NCBI GenBank assembly: GCA_012513815.1
Contig: JAAZBM010000014.1
Coordinates: 440,568-504,567 of the forward strand
Reading direction: 5' to 3'
Source: Candidatus Sumerlaeota bacterium
Lineage (GTDB): Bacteria > Sumerlaeota > Sumerlaeia > Sumerlaeales > Sumerlaeaceae
Length of the DNA stretch: 64,000 bases
The notes beneath the pieces were generated by a model. It was given only the letters and a program-made list of their open reading frames with translations. It was not told the DNA's origin and searched no databases. Shown here one piece after another: positions 34,412 through 43,819 of this stretch (positions are counted from its first letter, which is position 1; each line of letters starts with the position of its first letter). The position numbers and the translations under genes are program-made.

Positions 34412-36796
34412 TTAGAACCAGTTGAAGAAGCCTCGACTCGGCTGCTGATAGCCACCACTGCCATCAGACCAACCACTCTGATACTCTTCTTCCGTACCAG
34501 CCCCTTCATCTGCCGGAGCACTATAGCTACAGGGTTCTGTCGGAGCAGAACCGGCCTTGAAAGGCATAACAGCGGTCTTGTGTCCACAGCTACCTGCCAA
34601 TTTACCCGAAACGGTACAAATCGTCGCTTCCTGAATACCGGCCGGGCGAGCAAATTTCATCGTCCAATCGCCATGAGCCTGCAAAACTCTATCCATCATA
34701 GGAGCCCAGATCGGGCCAATCGTGCCACCACCGACAATCTTATTACCCATCGAACACTGCTGGTCAAAACCCACATAGACAGCAAGCACCAAATCCGGAG
34801 TATAACCACAGAACCACGCGACAAGGCAATCATTGGTCGTACCCGTCTTACCGGCAATTTCCGGCAACTCTTTATCATGAGACTTTGCCCAAGCGCCCAC
34901 CGTAGCGGCAGCCGTACCACGCGCCACAACATCCTTTAGAATCGAAGTCGTGATATACGCCGCCTGTGGCGTCAAAACCTTTGTTGACTTCGGACGAATC
35001 ACATGACTGTCATTCGGATTCTTGGCGCTGTAATAACGCTTGACAGGCGTCGGAGTGATACCAACACCATCATTGGCAAAACAACTGTAAGCCGCTGCGA
35101 GTTCCAATGGTGTGACATCCGGCGTACCAAGCGGAAGACTCGGAACAGCCTCCAGTTTCCAACCACCGGGAGTCACCACATTGAACTTCTGATAGAGCGA
35201 GACACCAAGCTTCATCCCGATGTCAAGAAACAGCCGAATCACCGGCACGTTGCGCGACTTGACCAACGCTTCCGAGAATGTCGTCAAGCCATAGAAACGA
35301 CCCTCATAGTTCTTCGGACGATAGCCATTGACTTCTAACGGAGAATCATCCAGTGTCGAACCCGGAGTATAACGAGGATGCCCCTTGTCATCAACAAGAT
35401 CAAGCGCCGCCGCATACAGCAAGGGTTTCCAGCACGAACCCGGCTGACGACCACCCTGAATCGCGCGATTCCATTGACCGTTATTCGCGTCATCATAGAA
35501 ATCATCGCCGCCCGCAAGCGCCAGAATTTCACCGGTCTTGACATCCAGCAAAACTGCGCCGCCCTGCACATGACCCATCAGCGTCAAAACAAGCTTGTCC
35601 GCGCTCACTGACTGAACAATCACATCAACATAATTGCCTTTGCGCAGAATACGCTCCGGCTCGAAATAGGGCAAATCCTGTTTAATCTTGATGTTAGCGC
35701 TACGCCCCTCAAGCGTGACGTCAACGCTATCAGCATGAACATCCGTCACTTTTGCCAGACGAATCTGACCACGCTGAATCGCTCCACGCTTGATACGGCT
35801 GCTCTTTTGCTGCTCAATAATCCGCTCCACAGAACGCAGGCCCTTGCTCAGTTCTTCTTCGAGAATGCGCTGCAACGACAAATCAACCGTCGAAATCACA
35901 GAATAGCCCTTGCTAAACAAATCACTATCCAGACCGGTGTTCTCACGATTCAACATATAGCGGCGAACAGCGTCAACAAAATACGGCTGATAAATACGGG
36001 ACTTGGGCGCCGGATTCAAAACAATCGGCGTATCCTGCAATCGCTTAAGCTCATCGCCGCCATCGATATACCCAAGCCGAGCCATATTCCCAAGCACCAG
36101 ATTGCGGCGTGTGCGACAGGCATCGATATTGCGGAAGGGCGACAGACGTGACGGAGACTGGGGCAAACCGGCAAGAGTTGCGCCTTCCGTGACGCTCAAA
36201 TCTTTGACATCTTTGTTGAAATAGGTATGTGCCGCAGCCTGAATACCATAACTGTTCGCACCAAAGAAGATGTGATTCAGATAGAACTGCAAAATCTGCT
36301 CTTTGCTGTATTTGCGCTCAATCTGAATTGCGGTAAAAATCTCTCGAATCTTGCGGCTGAAGGTACGAACTCGCGTTTCGAGAACAAGGTTACGGGCAAC
36401 CTGCATCGTGATTGTCGAAGCGCCCTGATAACGGCCACCGGTCACGTTCGAAACTAACGCGCGCAAGATGCCCTGTGGATCAACACCAAAATGCTGATAG
36501 AAACGTTCATCTTCAATCGACAAAACAGCATTACGCACATGAGCCGGAACATCCTCAATATTTATCAGCTCGCGACGCTCCTTTGAGTAAAACTCAGCAA
36601 GCTGCGTTGTCCCGGTACGGTCGAAAATTCGGGTAACCTCAGGAGGATCATAATTCTCGAGTTGTTCCAGAGGAGGCTGACTCTCGATAAAAGCAAAAAT
36701 AACACCTGCCCCAATACTGCACAGACCGACGACACACATCAATAGAAATATGTACAGCGTTAGCAAACGTCTGTAAAGGGGGAGCATTCCCGCCAT
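34412..36796 (-). CDS. mrcA: Penicillin-binding protein 1A-type bifunctional transglycosylase/transpeptidase
   Basis: A class A PBP that polymerises glycan strands and cross-links peptidoglycan in the periplasm. The 794-residue protein has one membrane anchor (about 10-37), a GT51 domain with catalytic Glu95 in SIEDERFY and the QGASTITMQVARN segment, an OB-like insert (about 350-420), and a transpeptidase domain with nucleophile Ser454 and Lys457 in GSCWKP, the SRN triad in VKSRNVPVI, and KTG from Lys650 (AGKTGTTND). The tail ends SRGFFNWF after a Gly/Ser-rich stretch. It has its own upstream region of about 100 bases after glgA, and its stop is one base from the convergent agmatine deiminase stop. 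Confidence 0.96.
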   Translation of the reverse strand: MAGMLPLYRRLLTLYIFLLMCVVGLCSIGAGVIFAFIESQPPLEQLENYDPPEVTRIFDRTGTTQLAEFYSKERRELINIEDVPAHVRNAVLSIEDERFYQHFGVDPQGILRALVSNVTGGRYQGASTITMQVARNLVLETRVRTFSRKIREIFTAIQIERKYSKEQILQFYLNHIFFGANSYGIQAAAHTYFNKDVKDLSVTEGATLAGLPQSPSRLSPFRNIDACRTRRNLVLGNMARLGYIDGGDELKRLQDTPIVLNPAPKSRIYQPYFVDAVRRYMLNRENTGLDSDLFSKGYSVISTVDLSLQRILEEELSKGLRSVERIIEQQKSSRIKRGAIQRGQIRLAKVTDVHADSVDVTLEGRSANIKIKQDLPYFEPERILRKGNYVDVIVQSVSADKLVLTLMGHVQGGAVLLDVKTGEILALAGGDDFYDDANNGQWNRAIQGGRQPGSCWKPLLYAAALDLVDDKGHPRYTPGSTLDDSPLEVNGYRPKNYEGRFYGLTTFSEALVKSRNVPVIRLFLDIGMKLGVSLYQKFNVVTPGGWKLEAVPSLPLGTPDVTPLELAAAYSCFANDGVGITPTPVKRYYSAKNPNDSHVIRPKSTKVLTPQAAYITTSILKDVVARGTAAATVGAWAKSHDKELPEIAGKTGTTNDCLVAWFCGYTPDLVLAVYVGFDQQCSMGNKIVGGGTIGPIWAPMMDRVLQAHGDWTMKFARPAGIQEATICTVSGKLAGSCGHKTAVMPFKAGSAPTEPCSYSAPADEGAGTEEEYQSGWSDGSGGYQQPSRGFFNWF

Positions 36797-36900
36797 TAAA
36801 AAAACATCCTCTCTGTTTTACACATATACTCTATCTCTACAAAGTCAAAGCTTCATAAGTCACAAGCCAAGCAACTCTCATATAGAATCTCAACCTCGAA

Positions 36901-38379
36901 TTACATCATCGATTGATAAAGCTCGACATAACTCTTCGCCGAGCTACTCCACGAGAAATCAGCGCTCATGCCATTCTTCATCAGCTTCTTCCACTGTGCG
37001 GCATCATTACGATACATATCCAGAGCACGATCAAGCGCCTGTATCATATCCCAACCATCAAAACGTTCAAAACAGAAGCCCGTCGCCGTTCCATCCTCAA
37101 GACTCGTCGGCGTCGCGTCAATCACAGAATCCTTCAAGCCACCCGTAGCACGGACAACCGGAACTGTCCCATACTTCATCGCATACATCTGGGTCAGCCC
37201 ACAAGGCTCAAAACGAGAAGGCATCAAGAACAAATCGCTACCCGCAAGAATACGATGCGAGAGACCTTCATCAAAACGCAGCGCGACAGCAACATTGGAA
37301 GGATAACGACGAGCGACATCATCAAGCCAGTGAACGAGATTATTGTCACCCGTTCCCAAAACAACAACCTGAACATCTCGGCTCAGCAACGCATCAAGCT
37401 GCGAAAGGAACAAATCAAAACCCTTTTGATAAGTCAGACGGGAAATCAGCCCAATCATCGGAATATTCTCGTCAACCTTCAGTCCCAGTTCCTCCTGCAA
37501 AGCCTTCTTGCAAGCTTTCTTGCCATTCATCCCATGCAGAGAATACTTCTTCGCGATAGCCTTATCCACCGAAGGCTTCCACACCGACTCATCAATGCCA
37601 TTCAGAATCCCGGACAAATCCTCCGAGCGAGCCTGCAAAACACCATCCAGACCACAGCCGAACTCCGACGTCTGAATCTCCATGGCATAAGTCGGGCTTA
37701 CCGTGCTCACACGGTCCGCGTACATAATGCCACCCTTGAGAAGGTTCAAATCCCCATAAAACTCCAACCCATGAAGATGGAAAACCTCTGGCCCCACCTC
37801 GATTTCCGGATTATACCAGCTGTCAAAACGTCCCTGATAGGACAAGTTGTGGATACTCATCAAAACCTTGACATTGTCCAGTAAAGGATTGTCACGATAC
37901 GAGACATGCGTCTTCAGATAGACAGGCAACAACGCGGTCTGCCAGTCATTGCAATGGATGACATCCGGAATCCACTCCTCCGCCAAGCACCACTCAAGCG
38001 CCGTCTTGCACAAATACGCGAAGCGCTGGGGGTTATCCCAGTAATCAATCCCGGACTCACTGTACATGCCCGGGCGCTCAAAAAAGCCACCATACTGGAC
38101 AAAGTAAACAAACGAATGGGACTTCTGGCTCGTGCCGGGAATGCGGCATTTCTCGATATTACAAATATGCTCATGGCCGCCAAGCACGACCTTGAGACCA
38201 CTCATAACTCTGTCAAGAGTATATAGCGAACGGTCGATTGCCGGGCAATACTCCGGAATCAGCAAACGGGCATCATGACCAAGACGATTCAGCTCTACAC
38301 AAAGTGAAGTGCTGACGTCAGCCAAACCACCTGTCTTGGCAAAGGGAACTGCTTCGGACGAGAGAATTAATATGTTCAT
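36901..38379 (-). CDS. glgA: Glycogen synthase (GT5)
   Basis: Extends alpha-1,4-glucan from ADP-glucose. The 492-residue protein has the ADP-glucose loop KTGGLADV near the start (MNILILSSEAVPFAKTGGL), the HNLSYQGRF segment, the RLTYQKGFDLFL hinge to the second GT-B domain, and the PSRFEPCGLTQMYAMKYGTVPVVRATGG donor site. With glgC at 52.6 kb and GH31 at 5 kb it points to a glycogen store; no glgB or glgP is in the window. It diverges from the nucleotidyltransferase gene across about 165 bases with AT-rich sequence that likely holds both promoters. Confidence 0.96.
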   Translation of the reverse strand: MNILILSSEAVPFAKTGGLADVSTSLCVELNRLGHDARLLIPEYCPAIDRSLYTLDRVMSGLKVVLGGHEHICNIEKCRIPGTSQKSHSFVYFVQYGGFFERPGMYSESGIDYWDNPQRFAYLCKTALEWCLAEEWIPDVIHCNDWQTALLPVYLKTHVSYRDNPLLDNVKVLMSIHNLSYQGRFDSWYNPEIEVGPEVFHLHGLEFYGDLNLLKGGIMYADRVSTVSPTYAMEIQTSEFGCGLDGVLQARSEDLSGILNGIDESVWKPSVDKAIAKKYSLHGMNGKKACKKALQEELGLKVDENIPMIGLISRLTYQKGFDLFLSQLDALLSRDVQVVVLGTGDNNLVHWLDDVARRYPSNVAVALRFDEGLSHRILAGSDLFLMPSRFEPCGLTQMYAMKYGTVPVVRATGGLKDSVIDATPTSLEDGTATGFCFERFDGWDMIQALDRALDMYRNDAAQWKKLMKNGMSADFSWSSSAKSYVELYQSMM

Positions 38380-38545
38380 TGATTTTACCCGGGCCTTCTA
38401 CTATACTTTAATTACATATAAAACGAATTCGAGGAAACTATCACGTAAGTTATGTAAAACACACAACGATATTGGTGAAATCCAATTTATCTGTTGTATA
38501 TTATCCCCGAATGTCTTTTTACTATTATATTACTAGGAGCCTGCT

Positions 38546-39550
38546 TTGAAAGCAATTATTCCAGTCGCTGGAATGGGAACACGGTTACGCCCACATACAC
38601 ACACATGCCCAAAGGTACTGTTCCCTGTCGCAGGAAAACCAATCGTCGCCCATATTCTCGATGAACTCGTGCGCCTCAACTTTGACGAGGTAACCTTCAT
38701 CATCGGATACAAAGGGGACATGATTCACGACTTCATCAAGAAAAACTATAGTTTTAAGGCAAACTTTGTCGAGCAAGAGAAAATGCTCGGACTGGGGCAC
38801 GCGATATCTCTCGCAAAGAAGTATCACTATGACGATGACGACGTGTTCATCGTACTCGGAGACACCGTATTTGAAGCTGACATCAAGACATGTTTCGAAA
38901 ACAACGTTTCGGCGCTCGGTGTGCAGGAAGTCGCAGACCCCAGAAGATTCGGGGTTGTTGTCCTCGACGAAAAGAACCGAATCAAACAGCTCATCGAAAA
39001 GCCGGAAGAGCCTGTGTCAAATCTGGCAATCGTCGGGCTTTACTACATCAAGCAACCAAAGCTCCTCTTCGATTGTCTCGACAAAATGATCGAGCAAAAC
39101 ATCCGCACTAAAAGCGAATACCAGCTCACGGACGCCCTGCAGATGATGATTGCGGACGGATACGAGATGACTGTGTTCAAAATCGATGGATGGTATGACT
39201 GCGGGAAAAAGGAAACGGTGCTTCAAACAAATATGGAGTTGCTGGAGTTGCTGGACGAAGAGAAAAAGCTCCCGCCGCCTCAGGCATACCCGGACAGCAT
39301 CATCATTCCGCCGGTCGCGATTCATCCTACCGCCAAAATCACAAACAGCGTCATCGGACCACATGTGACTGTCTCGGAGAACACTGTCATCAACACATCC
39401 CTCATCAGAAACAGTGTGATTGGCGAGAACTGCGAACTCAAGTCACTGCTACTCGAGGAATCGCTTGTCGGCGACAACTGCAGAGTTTCAGGAGACATGA
39501 GAAGCCTGAATATCGGAGACTCGTCCGAATTATCTTTCACCAAAAAATAA
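38546..39550 (+). CDS. Sugar-1-phosphate nucleotidyltransferase with left-handed beta-helix
   Basis: A 334-residue NDP-sugar pyrophosphorylase. The N-terminal signature AGMGTRLRPHTHTCPKVLFPVAGKP and the GLGHAISLAK and GDTVFEAD segments form the nucleotide-transfer domain (to about 245). The C-terminal part (about 255-330) is a hexapeptide-repeat beta-helix (HPTAKITNSVIGPHVTVSENTVINTSLIRNSVIGENCEL). The motif style fits glucose-1-phosphate thymidylyl- or mannose-1-phosphate guanylyltransferases; the base and sugar cannot be told. The PfkB kinase gene follows 16 bases later, so the two are an operon. An AGGAG site is eight bases before the start. Confidence 0.88.
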   Translation: MKAIIPVAGMGTRLRPHTHTCPKVLFPVAGKPIVAHILDELVRLNFDEVTFIIGYKGDMIHDFIKKNYSFKANFVEQEKMLGLGHAISLAKKYHYDDDDVFIVLGDTVFEADIKTCFENNVSALGVQEVADPRRFGVVVLDEKNRIKQLIEKPEEPVSNLAIVGLYYIKQPKLLFDCLDKMIEQNIRTKSEYQLTDALQMMIADGYEMTVFKIDGWYDCGKKETVLQTNMELLELLDEEKKLPPPQAYPDSIIIPPVAIHPTAKITNSVIGPHVTVSENTVINTSLIRNSVIGENCELKSLLLEESLVGDNCRVSGDMRSLNIGDSSELSFTKK

Positions 39551-39566
39551 CGCAGGAGAAAATCCC

Positions 39567-40493
39567 ATGGTAAAAACTCTCATTCTGGGGACATTAGGTC
39601 TCGATGATGTAGAGACACCGTTCGGCAAGGTGAGTGGCGTACAGGGCGGTTCATGCTCATACGCGTCAATGTCGGCATCATATTTCACTAAAGTCGGTAT
39701 CGTCGGCGTAATCGGAGACGATTATCCACAAGGACACAAGAATGTCCTTGTATCGCATGGAGTCGACATTTCCGGTGTCGAGCAAGTCGACGGAGGAAAA
39801 ACGTTCTCATGGGGCGGCAAATACGAAGGCGACATGAACAGCGCCCAAACAATCTTTACAGAATTGGGTGTCTTCGAGAACTTCCAGCCAATCGTACCCG
39901 AAGCACAAAAGGGTTCACCCTACATACTCCTGTGCAACTTCGACCCCATTCAGCAAAACAACACGCTGAAACAGATGAGCAAGCCAAAAATTTCCATTCT
40001 CGACACCATGAATCTCTGGATTAACATCCGAATCGACGCACTGAAACTCGTCCTGCAAAATGTTGATGTCGTTGTGATGAACGAGGGCGAAGCCCGTATG
40101 TTCTGCAAAACGGACCATATGCAGGAAGCCGGACAAATGCTCCTTGGCCTTGGGCTAAAGCGCGCAATCATCAAAAAAGGCGAACACGGATGCCTCATGT
40201 TCTCGCAGACGGGCGACTACTTTGTAGCCCCGGCTTATCCTCTTCTGAGCATCAAAGACCCCACGGGAGCCGGTGACACATTTGCGGGCGGACTCATCGG
40301 GCACCTCGCAAGCGTCGACGCGACAATCGATGCCGACGAGGAATGGAGACGAGCCATCATCTACGGAACGGCCATGGCAAGCTTCACATGCGAAGGGTTC
40401 TCACTCTCCACCCTCGCGCCCCTCACACGCGAGCGTATCGACGAACGATACAAACTGATTCGTAAGCTATCTTACATTCCAAACATTGAATAG
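39567..40493 (+). CDS. PfkB-family carbohydrate kinase
   Basis: A 308-residue ribokinase-type kinase. The catalytic signature DPTGAGDTFAGG is near residue 231, with a Gly-rich start (KVSGVQGGSCSYASMSAS) and IIKKGEHGCLMF before it. The ILDTMNLWINI segment marks a group often left unnamed. Substrate is unknown: sugars, sugar phosphates and nucleosides are all possible; the neighbouring pyrophosphorylase suggests a sugar that is later activated. It is preceded by CAGGAG. It converges on rpmA with a shared hairpin. A single DnaA-box-like sequence occurs inside the gene but has no companions. Confidence 0.88.
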   Translation: MVKTLILGTLGLDDVETPFGKVSGVQGGSCSYASMSASYFTKVGIVGVIGDDYPQGHKNVLVSHGVDISGVEQVDGGKTFSWGGKYEGDMNSAQTIFTELGVFENFQPIVPEAQKGSPYILLCNFDPIQQNNTLKQMSKPKISILDTMNLWINIRIDALKLVLQNVDVVVMNEGEARMFCKTDHMQEAGQMLLGLGLKRAIIKKGEHGCLMFSQTGDYFVAPAYPLLSIKDPTGAGDTFAGGLIGHLASVDATIDADEEWRRAIIYGTAMASFTCEGFSLSTLAPLTRERIDERYKLIRKLSYIPNIE

Positions 40494-40503
40494 CAAAACA
40501 AAA

Positions 40504-40531
40504 GAGGCATTCTCCTAACGGGGAATGCCTC
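40504..40531. terminator. Hairpin between the PfkB kinase gene and rpmA
   Basis: A 12-bp stem GAGGCATTCTCC/GGGGAATGCCTC with one wobble pair and TAAC loop. On the minus strand it is followed by TTTTGTTTTG, so it best ends the rplU-rpmA transcript; it may also act for the kinase gene. Confidence 0.75.
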
Positions 40532-40553
40532 TCAAAATAGATGTGCGCTGATA

Positions 40554-40811
40554 TTATTCCGCGGCTGAGCGAATGTTAATATAGCGTGTGCCACGGCTCT
40601 GCGAAAACTCAACAACACCGGGGATCTTGGCAAACAAAGTATCATCTTTGCCACGACCAACGTTCTCACCGGGATGGAACTTTGTACCATTCTGACGAAC
40701 CAAAATGCTTCCGCCGGTCACTGTCTGACCACCAAAAGCCTTGCAGCCGAGACGCTGTGAATTGCTATCACGACCGTTTCTTGAACTACCAACACCTTTT
40801 TTATGTGCCAT
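40554..40811 (-). CDS. rpmA: 50S ribosomal protein L27
   Basis: An 85-residue protein near the peptidyl-transferase centre. The family start [15 protein letters not shown] is intact, without the N-terminal extension seen in Firmicutes; [25 protein letters not shown] and [16 protein letters not shown] follow. It lies 14 bases after rplU, the usual L21-L27 pair. obgE, which often follows, is absent. The terminator at 40504 closes the pair. Confidence 0.98.
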   Translation of the reverse strand: MAHKKGVGSSRNGRDSNSQRLGCKAFGGQTVTGGSILVRQNGTKFHPGENVGRGKDDTLFAKIPGVVEFSQSRGTRYINIRSAAE

Positions 40812-40825
40812 TGTAAATTCCTCTA

Positions 40826-41137
40826 CTAACCTAAAATCTGGTTGATGCGCACTTCAGTATACTGGGTGCGATGACCGCGAGTCTTTTCAAAACCCTTACG
40901 GCGCTTAAACTTATAAACGATGATTTTGGCCTCTTTGCCATGACGAACCACTGTCGCCTGAACCTTTGCTCCGTCAACAACCGGAGTACCGATTTTGGTG
41001 CCATTTTCGCCGCCAATTTGCAGAACTTCATCAAACTCTACATTTGCCCCTTCTTGGGCATCCATCTTTGGAAGACGCACTATATTACCCGCTTCAACGC
41101 GATATTGATAGCCAGAAGTGCGAAGTATTGCATACAT
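40826..41137 (-). CDS. rplU: 50S ribosomal protein L21
   Basis: A 103-residue protein binding 23S rRNA domain. [22 protein letters not shown] matches the family start, and the C-terminal [24 protein letters not shown] is the typical basic tail. A CAGGAGA site precedes the ATG. It heads the rplU-rpmA operon; about 110 bases upstream separate it from the unknown membrane protein gene, enough for a promoter and leader, although no known L21 leader fold was confirmed. Confidence 0.98.
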   Translation of the reverse strand: MYAILRTSGYQYRVEAGNIVRLPKMDAQEGANVEFDEVLQIGGENGTKIGTPVVDGAKVQATVVRHGKEAKIIVYKFKRRKGFEKTRGHRTQYTEVRINQILG

Positions 41138-41247
41138 TTTTACAGATTCTCCTGCTCTTTTACGTGTGTCAACAAAACATCATTGTTTACACAGCTTTTC
41201 TTTTTACCTATGAGGAAAGGCATTATTCAGTCATTTAACGGAAAGAA

Positions 41248-42297
41248 TTACTTTTTCTCTGCCTCAAAAATATTAACGTACAAATCGTTGGAAATATCTT
41301 GGTCGGAAGAGTACAAAACAATGATGATATTCCCATAATGGCTGTTATGCACCAAACGATAATTCGGCTCGATTGTGCCCGGATGGCTCTTGACAAGATT
41401 CTTCCACATAGTGGCTAAATCCTTTGCGGTCTTGCTATCAGACAAAAGGAATGTATAATAACTCGCCTTTTTATCACCAAGATCATTCACACGAGGCTCG
41501 GCATTCATGGCACGAAATTCACGTGTATTGCTGTTAAGTGTGTTAGTGAACGTAGCATCACCTGTGAGTCTGGTAAGCTTTGCGATAATATCATCCTGCG
41601 ATTCCGAAGCAGACTCAGGGTCATTATAACCACGACCGGCATGCCACGGGAATGCGGCCAGATGGTCGATTTTCTTCCAAGCAAAATCAGGATTAAACTT
41701 CCGGTAAACGGAGTCAACAATCAGATTATACACGGGACGCGCAGGCGGAACATCGCCAAGTTTGTGAATCAGACCAAAATAGAACAACACCGTCAGAACG
41801 ACGCCGACCACAGCTGCACCGACGGCCAGCTTGAAGCCACCACTGCGGAAGAAACTCGTGACTTTCTGGATAATCAGAGTGATGAATTTCTGCGTGTTGA
41901 CAGACAACTCACTCACCTTAAGCAATTCTTCACGCTTATTCTGTAGACGGCCAATCGTATCCGTCAGCAAAATAAAACTCTCATTCCATTCCAACTGTGC
42001 CTTCTTGACTGTGGCAACATCCATGCGGCTCAGAATCTTCATCGTAATCGAAGCTTCGACAATCTTCTGAATCCCCTGACCAACAGCCAGAGTCTCCTGT
42101 TCTTCTTCCTTGAGGGCATCGATAAAACTATCCGTTAGCATCGCTATACGGCTCTTTATCTGCAGAAACTTCTCCTCGTTTTCGGCATTCAAGCCTTCAC
42201 CTTTAATGGCCATGTCATAGAAATCATGAAATGTCTGCCAATACTTCAGCAACTCCTCGCAATCATGATACTGACGCTCAATATCCGAGTCAATCAT
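41248..42297 (-). CDS. Single-pass membrane protein of unknown function, next to gspF
   Basis: A 349-residue protein I do not recognise. Residues 1-150 are charged and largely helical (EELLKYWQTFHDFYDMA, DSFIDALKEEEQETLAVG, KREELLKVSELSVNTQKF), probably cytoplasmic. One hydrophobic helix at about 155-177 (LAVGAAVVGVVLTVLFYFGL) leads to an extracytoplasmic domain of about 165 residues with mixed alpha/beta character (NLGDKKASYYTFLLSDS.., NIIIVLYSSDQDIS). No Cys-rich or catalytic motif is evident. It starts 55 bases after the second gspF gene and could be a partner of the pilus or secretion platform; this is inference from position only. Confidence 0.6.
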   Translation of the reverse strand: MIDSDIERQYHDCEELLKYWQTFHDFYDMAIKGEGLNAENEEKFLQIKSRIAMLTDSFIDALKEEEQETLAVGQGIQKIVEASITMKILSRMDVATVKKAQLEWNESFILLTDTIGRLQNKREELLKVSELSVNTQKFITLIIQKVTSFFRSGGFKLAVGAAVVGVVLTVLFYFGLIHKLGDVPPARPVYNLIVDSVYRKFNPDFAWKKIDHLAAFPWHAGRGYNDPESASESQDDIIAKLTRLTGDATFTNTLNSNTREFRAMNAEPRVNDLGDKKASYYTFLLSDSKTAKDLATMWKNLVKSHPGTIEPNYRLVHNSHYGNIIIVLYSSDQDISNDLYVNIFEAEKK

Positions 42298-42352
42298 GGA
42301 CCCTCAGCTCCTAACTAAACTTAATCTTTTTCTTTTACAGTATACGATTTTA

Positions 42353-43642
42353 TTAGCTGTTTGTTCCACTGATGTTCTCAAGCATCTTAAACAACGGAAG
42401 GAACATCGCGATGACAACAGAACCAATTGTGATTCCAAGGAAAACAATCAGCATAGGCTCAATCATCTTCGTCAAACCGGCGACAGCAGCGTCAACTTGG
42501 TCTTCATAATATTCCGCGACCTTCTGGAGCATGCTCTCCAATGCACCCGTTCGCTCGCCGACCTCAATCATACGCGTCACCATCGGCGGGAAAATCCCTG
42601 ACTCCGCCAAAGGACGAGTAATCGTCTCACCACCTTGAATCGCCATACGAGTCTTGATAATCGCGGCTTCGATTGTCACGTTACCGGCACTCTGCGAAGT
42701 AATCTCAAGAGCGTTCAAAATATTAACACCCGAATGCATCAGCGTACCCAAAGCACGGGTAAAGCGGGCAACGGCAACCTTCTGGAACAACTGCCCGAAC
42801 ACCGGAAGACGCAAAATATAATAGTCATGAATCCAACGGCCATGCTTGGTATTTTTCCATTTCTTGAAGGTGAAAATTAGGACAAATGGCAACCCCAAAA
42901 TCACATACCAATAAGCACGACACGCGTAACTCACCCAGACCACAATCTGAGTCAAGAAGGGCAAATCATCGCCCATATCCGAGAAAACCTGTTCGAAAGT
43001 CGGGACAAGGGTCGTCATGATAACGTACATAATGATGGTACAAAAAATGAGAACGCCCGCCGGATACATCGAAGCTGACTTCACATCGCGCACAATCTTT
43101 GCCGATTTCTCCATGTAAATGGCAACCTGATCCAAAATAACATCCAACTGACCCGAAGCCTCACCGGCCTTAATCATGCTCAAAACAAACTGATTGAAAA
43201 CCTTTGGATGCCGCACCATCGCCTCATGAAACGAAGAACCGGCTTGAACATCTTTTTCAATGGAACTCATCGCATGATAAATCGTGGCCTTATCTGCCTG
43301 TTCTGTCAGAGTATTCAATGCCTCGACCAGTGGCAAACCGGCCTTAATCATCGTCGACAGCTGACGGAAAATGATAACCAAATCATCCGCTTTCGCCGCG
43401 CCACCTTTCATGCGGCGCTTCTTGACACGAGGAGCACTATCAGAGCGGGGACCACCGGAACCATGCGCAAAGGTATTACCGCCACCTACATTGGGAGAGT
43501 TGGTCCCCTCATTCATCTGCGTAGGAATCAACCCTTGGGTTCGCAATTCACGAACAGCATCTGCCTGTGTGGCCGCGTCGATACTGCCCTGAACACTCTT
43601 GCCCGTCTCAGAATTGCGTGCTGTATACTGATAGGTTGGCAT
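42353..43642 (-). CDS. Second GspF/PilC-type platform protein with long linker
   Basis: A 429-residue paralogue of the gspF product at 11.3 kb. The start PTYQYTARNSETGKSVQG is typical, but residues about 43-85 form an unusual Gly/Ser/Asn and then Arg/Lys-rich linker (GGGNTFAHGSGGPRSDS, KKRRMKGG) before the first T2SSF domain (FRQLSTMIKAGLPLVEAL) and the second (FTRALGTLMHSGVNILNAL). Ends with the typical helix LIVFLGITIGSVVIAMFLPLFK. No other secretion gene is adjacent; an unknown single-pass protein gene follows 55 bases later. Pilus or pseudopilus assembly is likely; which system is unclear. Confidence 0.9.
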   Translation of the reverse strand: MPTYQYTARNSETGKSVQGSIDAATQADAVRELRTQGLIPTQMNEGTNSPNVGGGNTFAHGSGGPRSDSAPRVKKRRMKGGAAKADDLVIIFRQLSTMIKAGLPLVEALNTLTEQADKATIYHAMSSIEKDVQAGSSFHEAMVRHPKVFNQFVLSMIKAGEASGQLDVILDQVAIYMEKSAKIVRDVKSASMYPAGVLIFCTIIMYVIMTTLVPTFEQVFSDMGDDLPFLTQIVVWVSYACRAYWYVILGLPFVLIFTFKKWKNTKHGRWIHDYYILRLPVFGQLFQKVAVARFTRALGTLMHSGVNILNALEITSQSAGNVTIEAAIIKTRMAIQGGETITRPLAESGIFPPMVTRMIEVGERTGALESMLQKVAEYYEDQVDAAVAGLTKMIEPMLIVFLGITIGSVVIAMFLPLFKMLENISGTNS

Positions 43643-43780
43643 TGATATCTCCCACTTGATTATAATGATTCCACTATAGAATTATACAGCCAAACAACTT
43701 ACAATAGTGAAAAGTTTGTTTTGTGTGAGATTTCCTCTGAATCATGCTAAATAAAACACCCGAGAAGAGTACTATCCAAT

Positions 43781-43800
43781 ACATAGCATGTAGCCTATGT
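43781..43800. promoter_or_regulatory. Palindrome upstream of hcp, possible operator
   Basis: ACATAG and CTATGT flank eight bases, ending six bases before the hcp ribosome binding site. It lies in the divergent gspF-hcp region and could bind a regulator of the nitrosative-stress type, but no known box is matched. Confidence 0.35.
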
Positions 43801-43819
43801 GGAACGGAGAAAACAAACA

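Noticed and set aside
39722..39730. DnaA-box match TTATCCACA
   Set aside because: A single copy inside the coding sequence of the PfkB kinase with no neighbouring boxes or AT-rich unwinding element; chance is likely.
41138..41247. TTGACA-like element upstream of rplU
   Set aside because: No -10 box at the right distance before the start, so it is not supported as a promoter.
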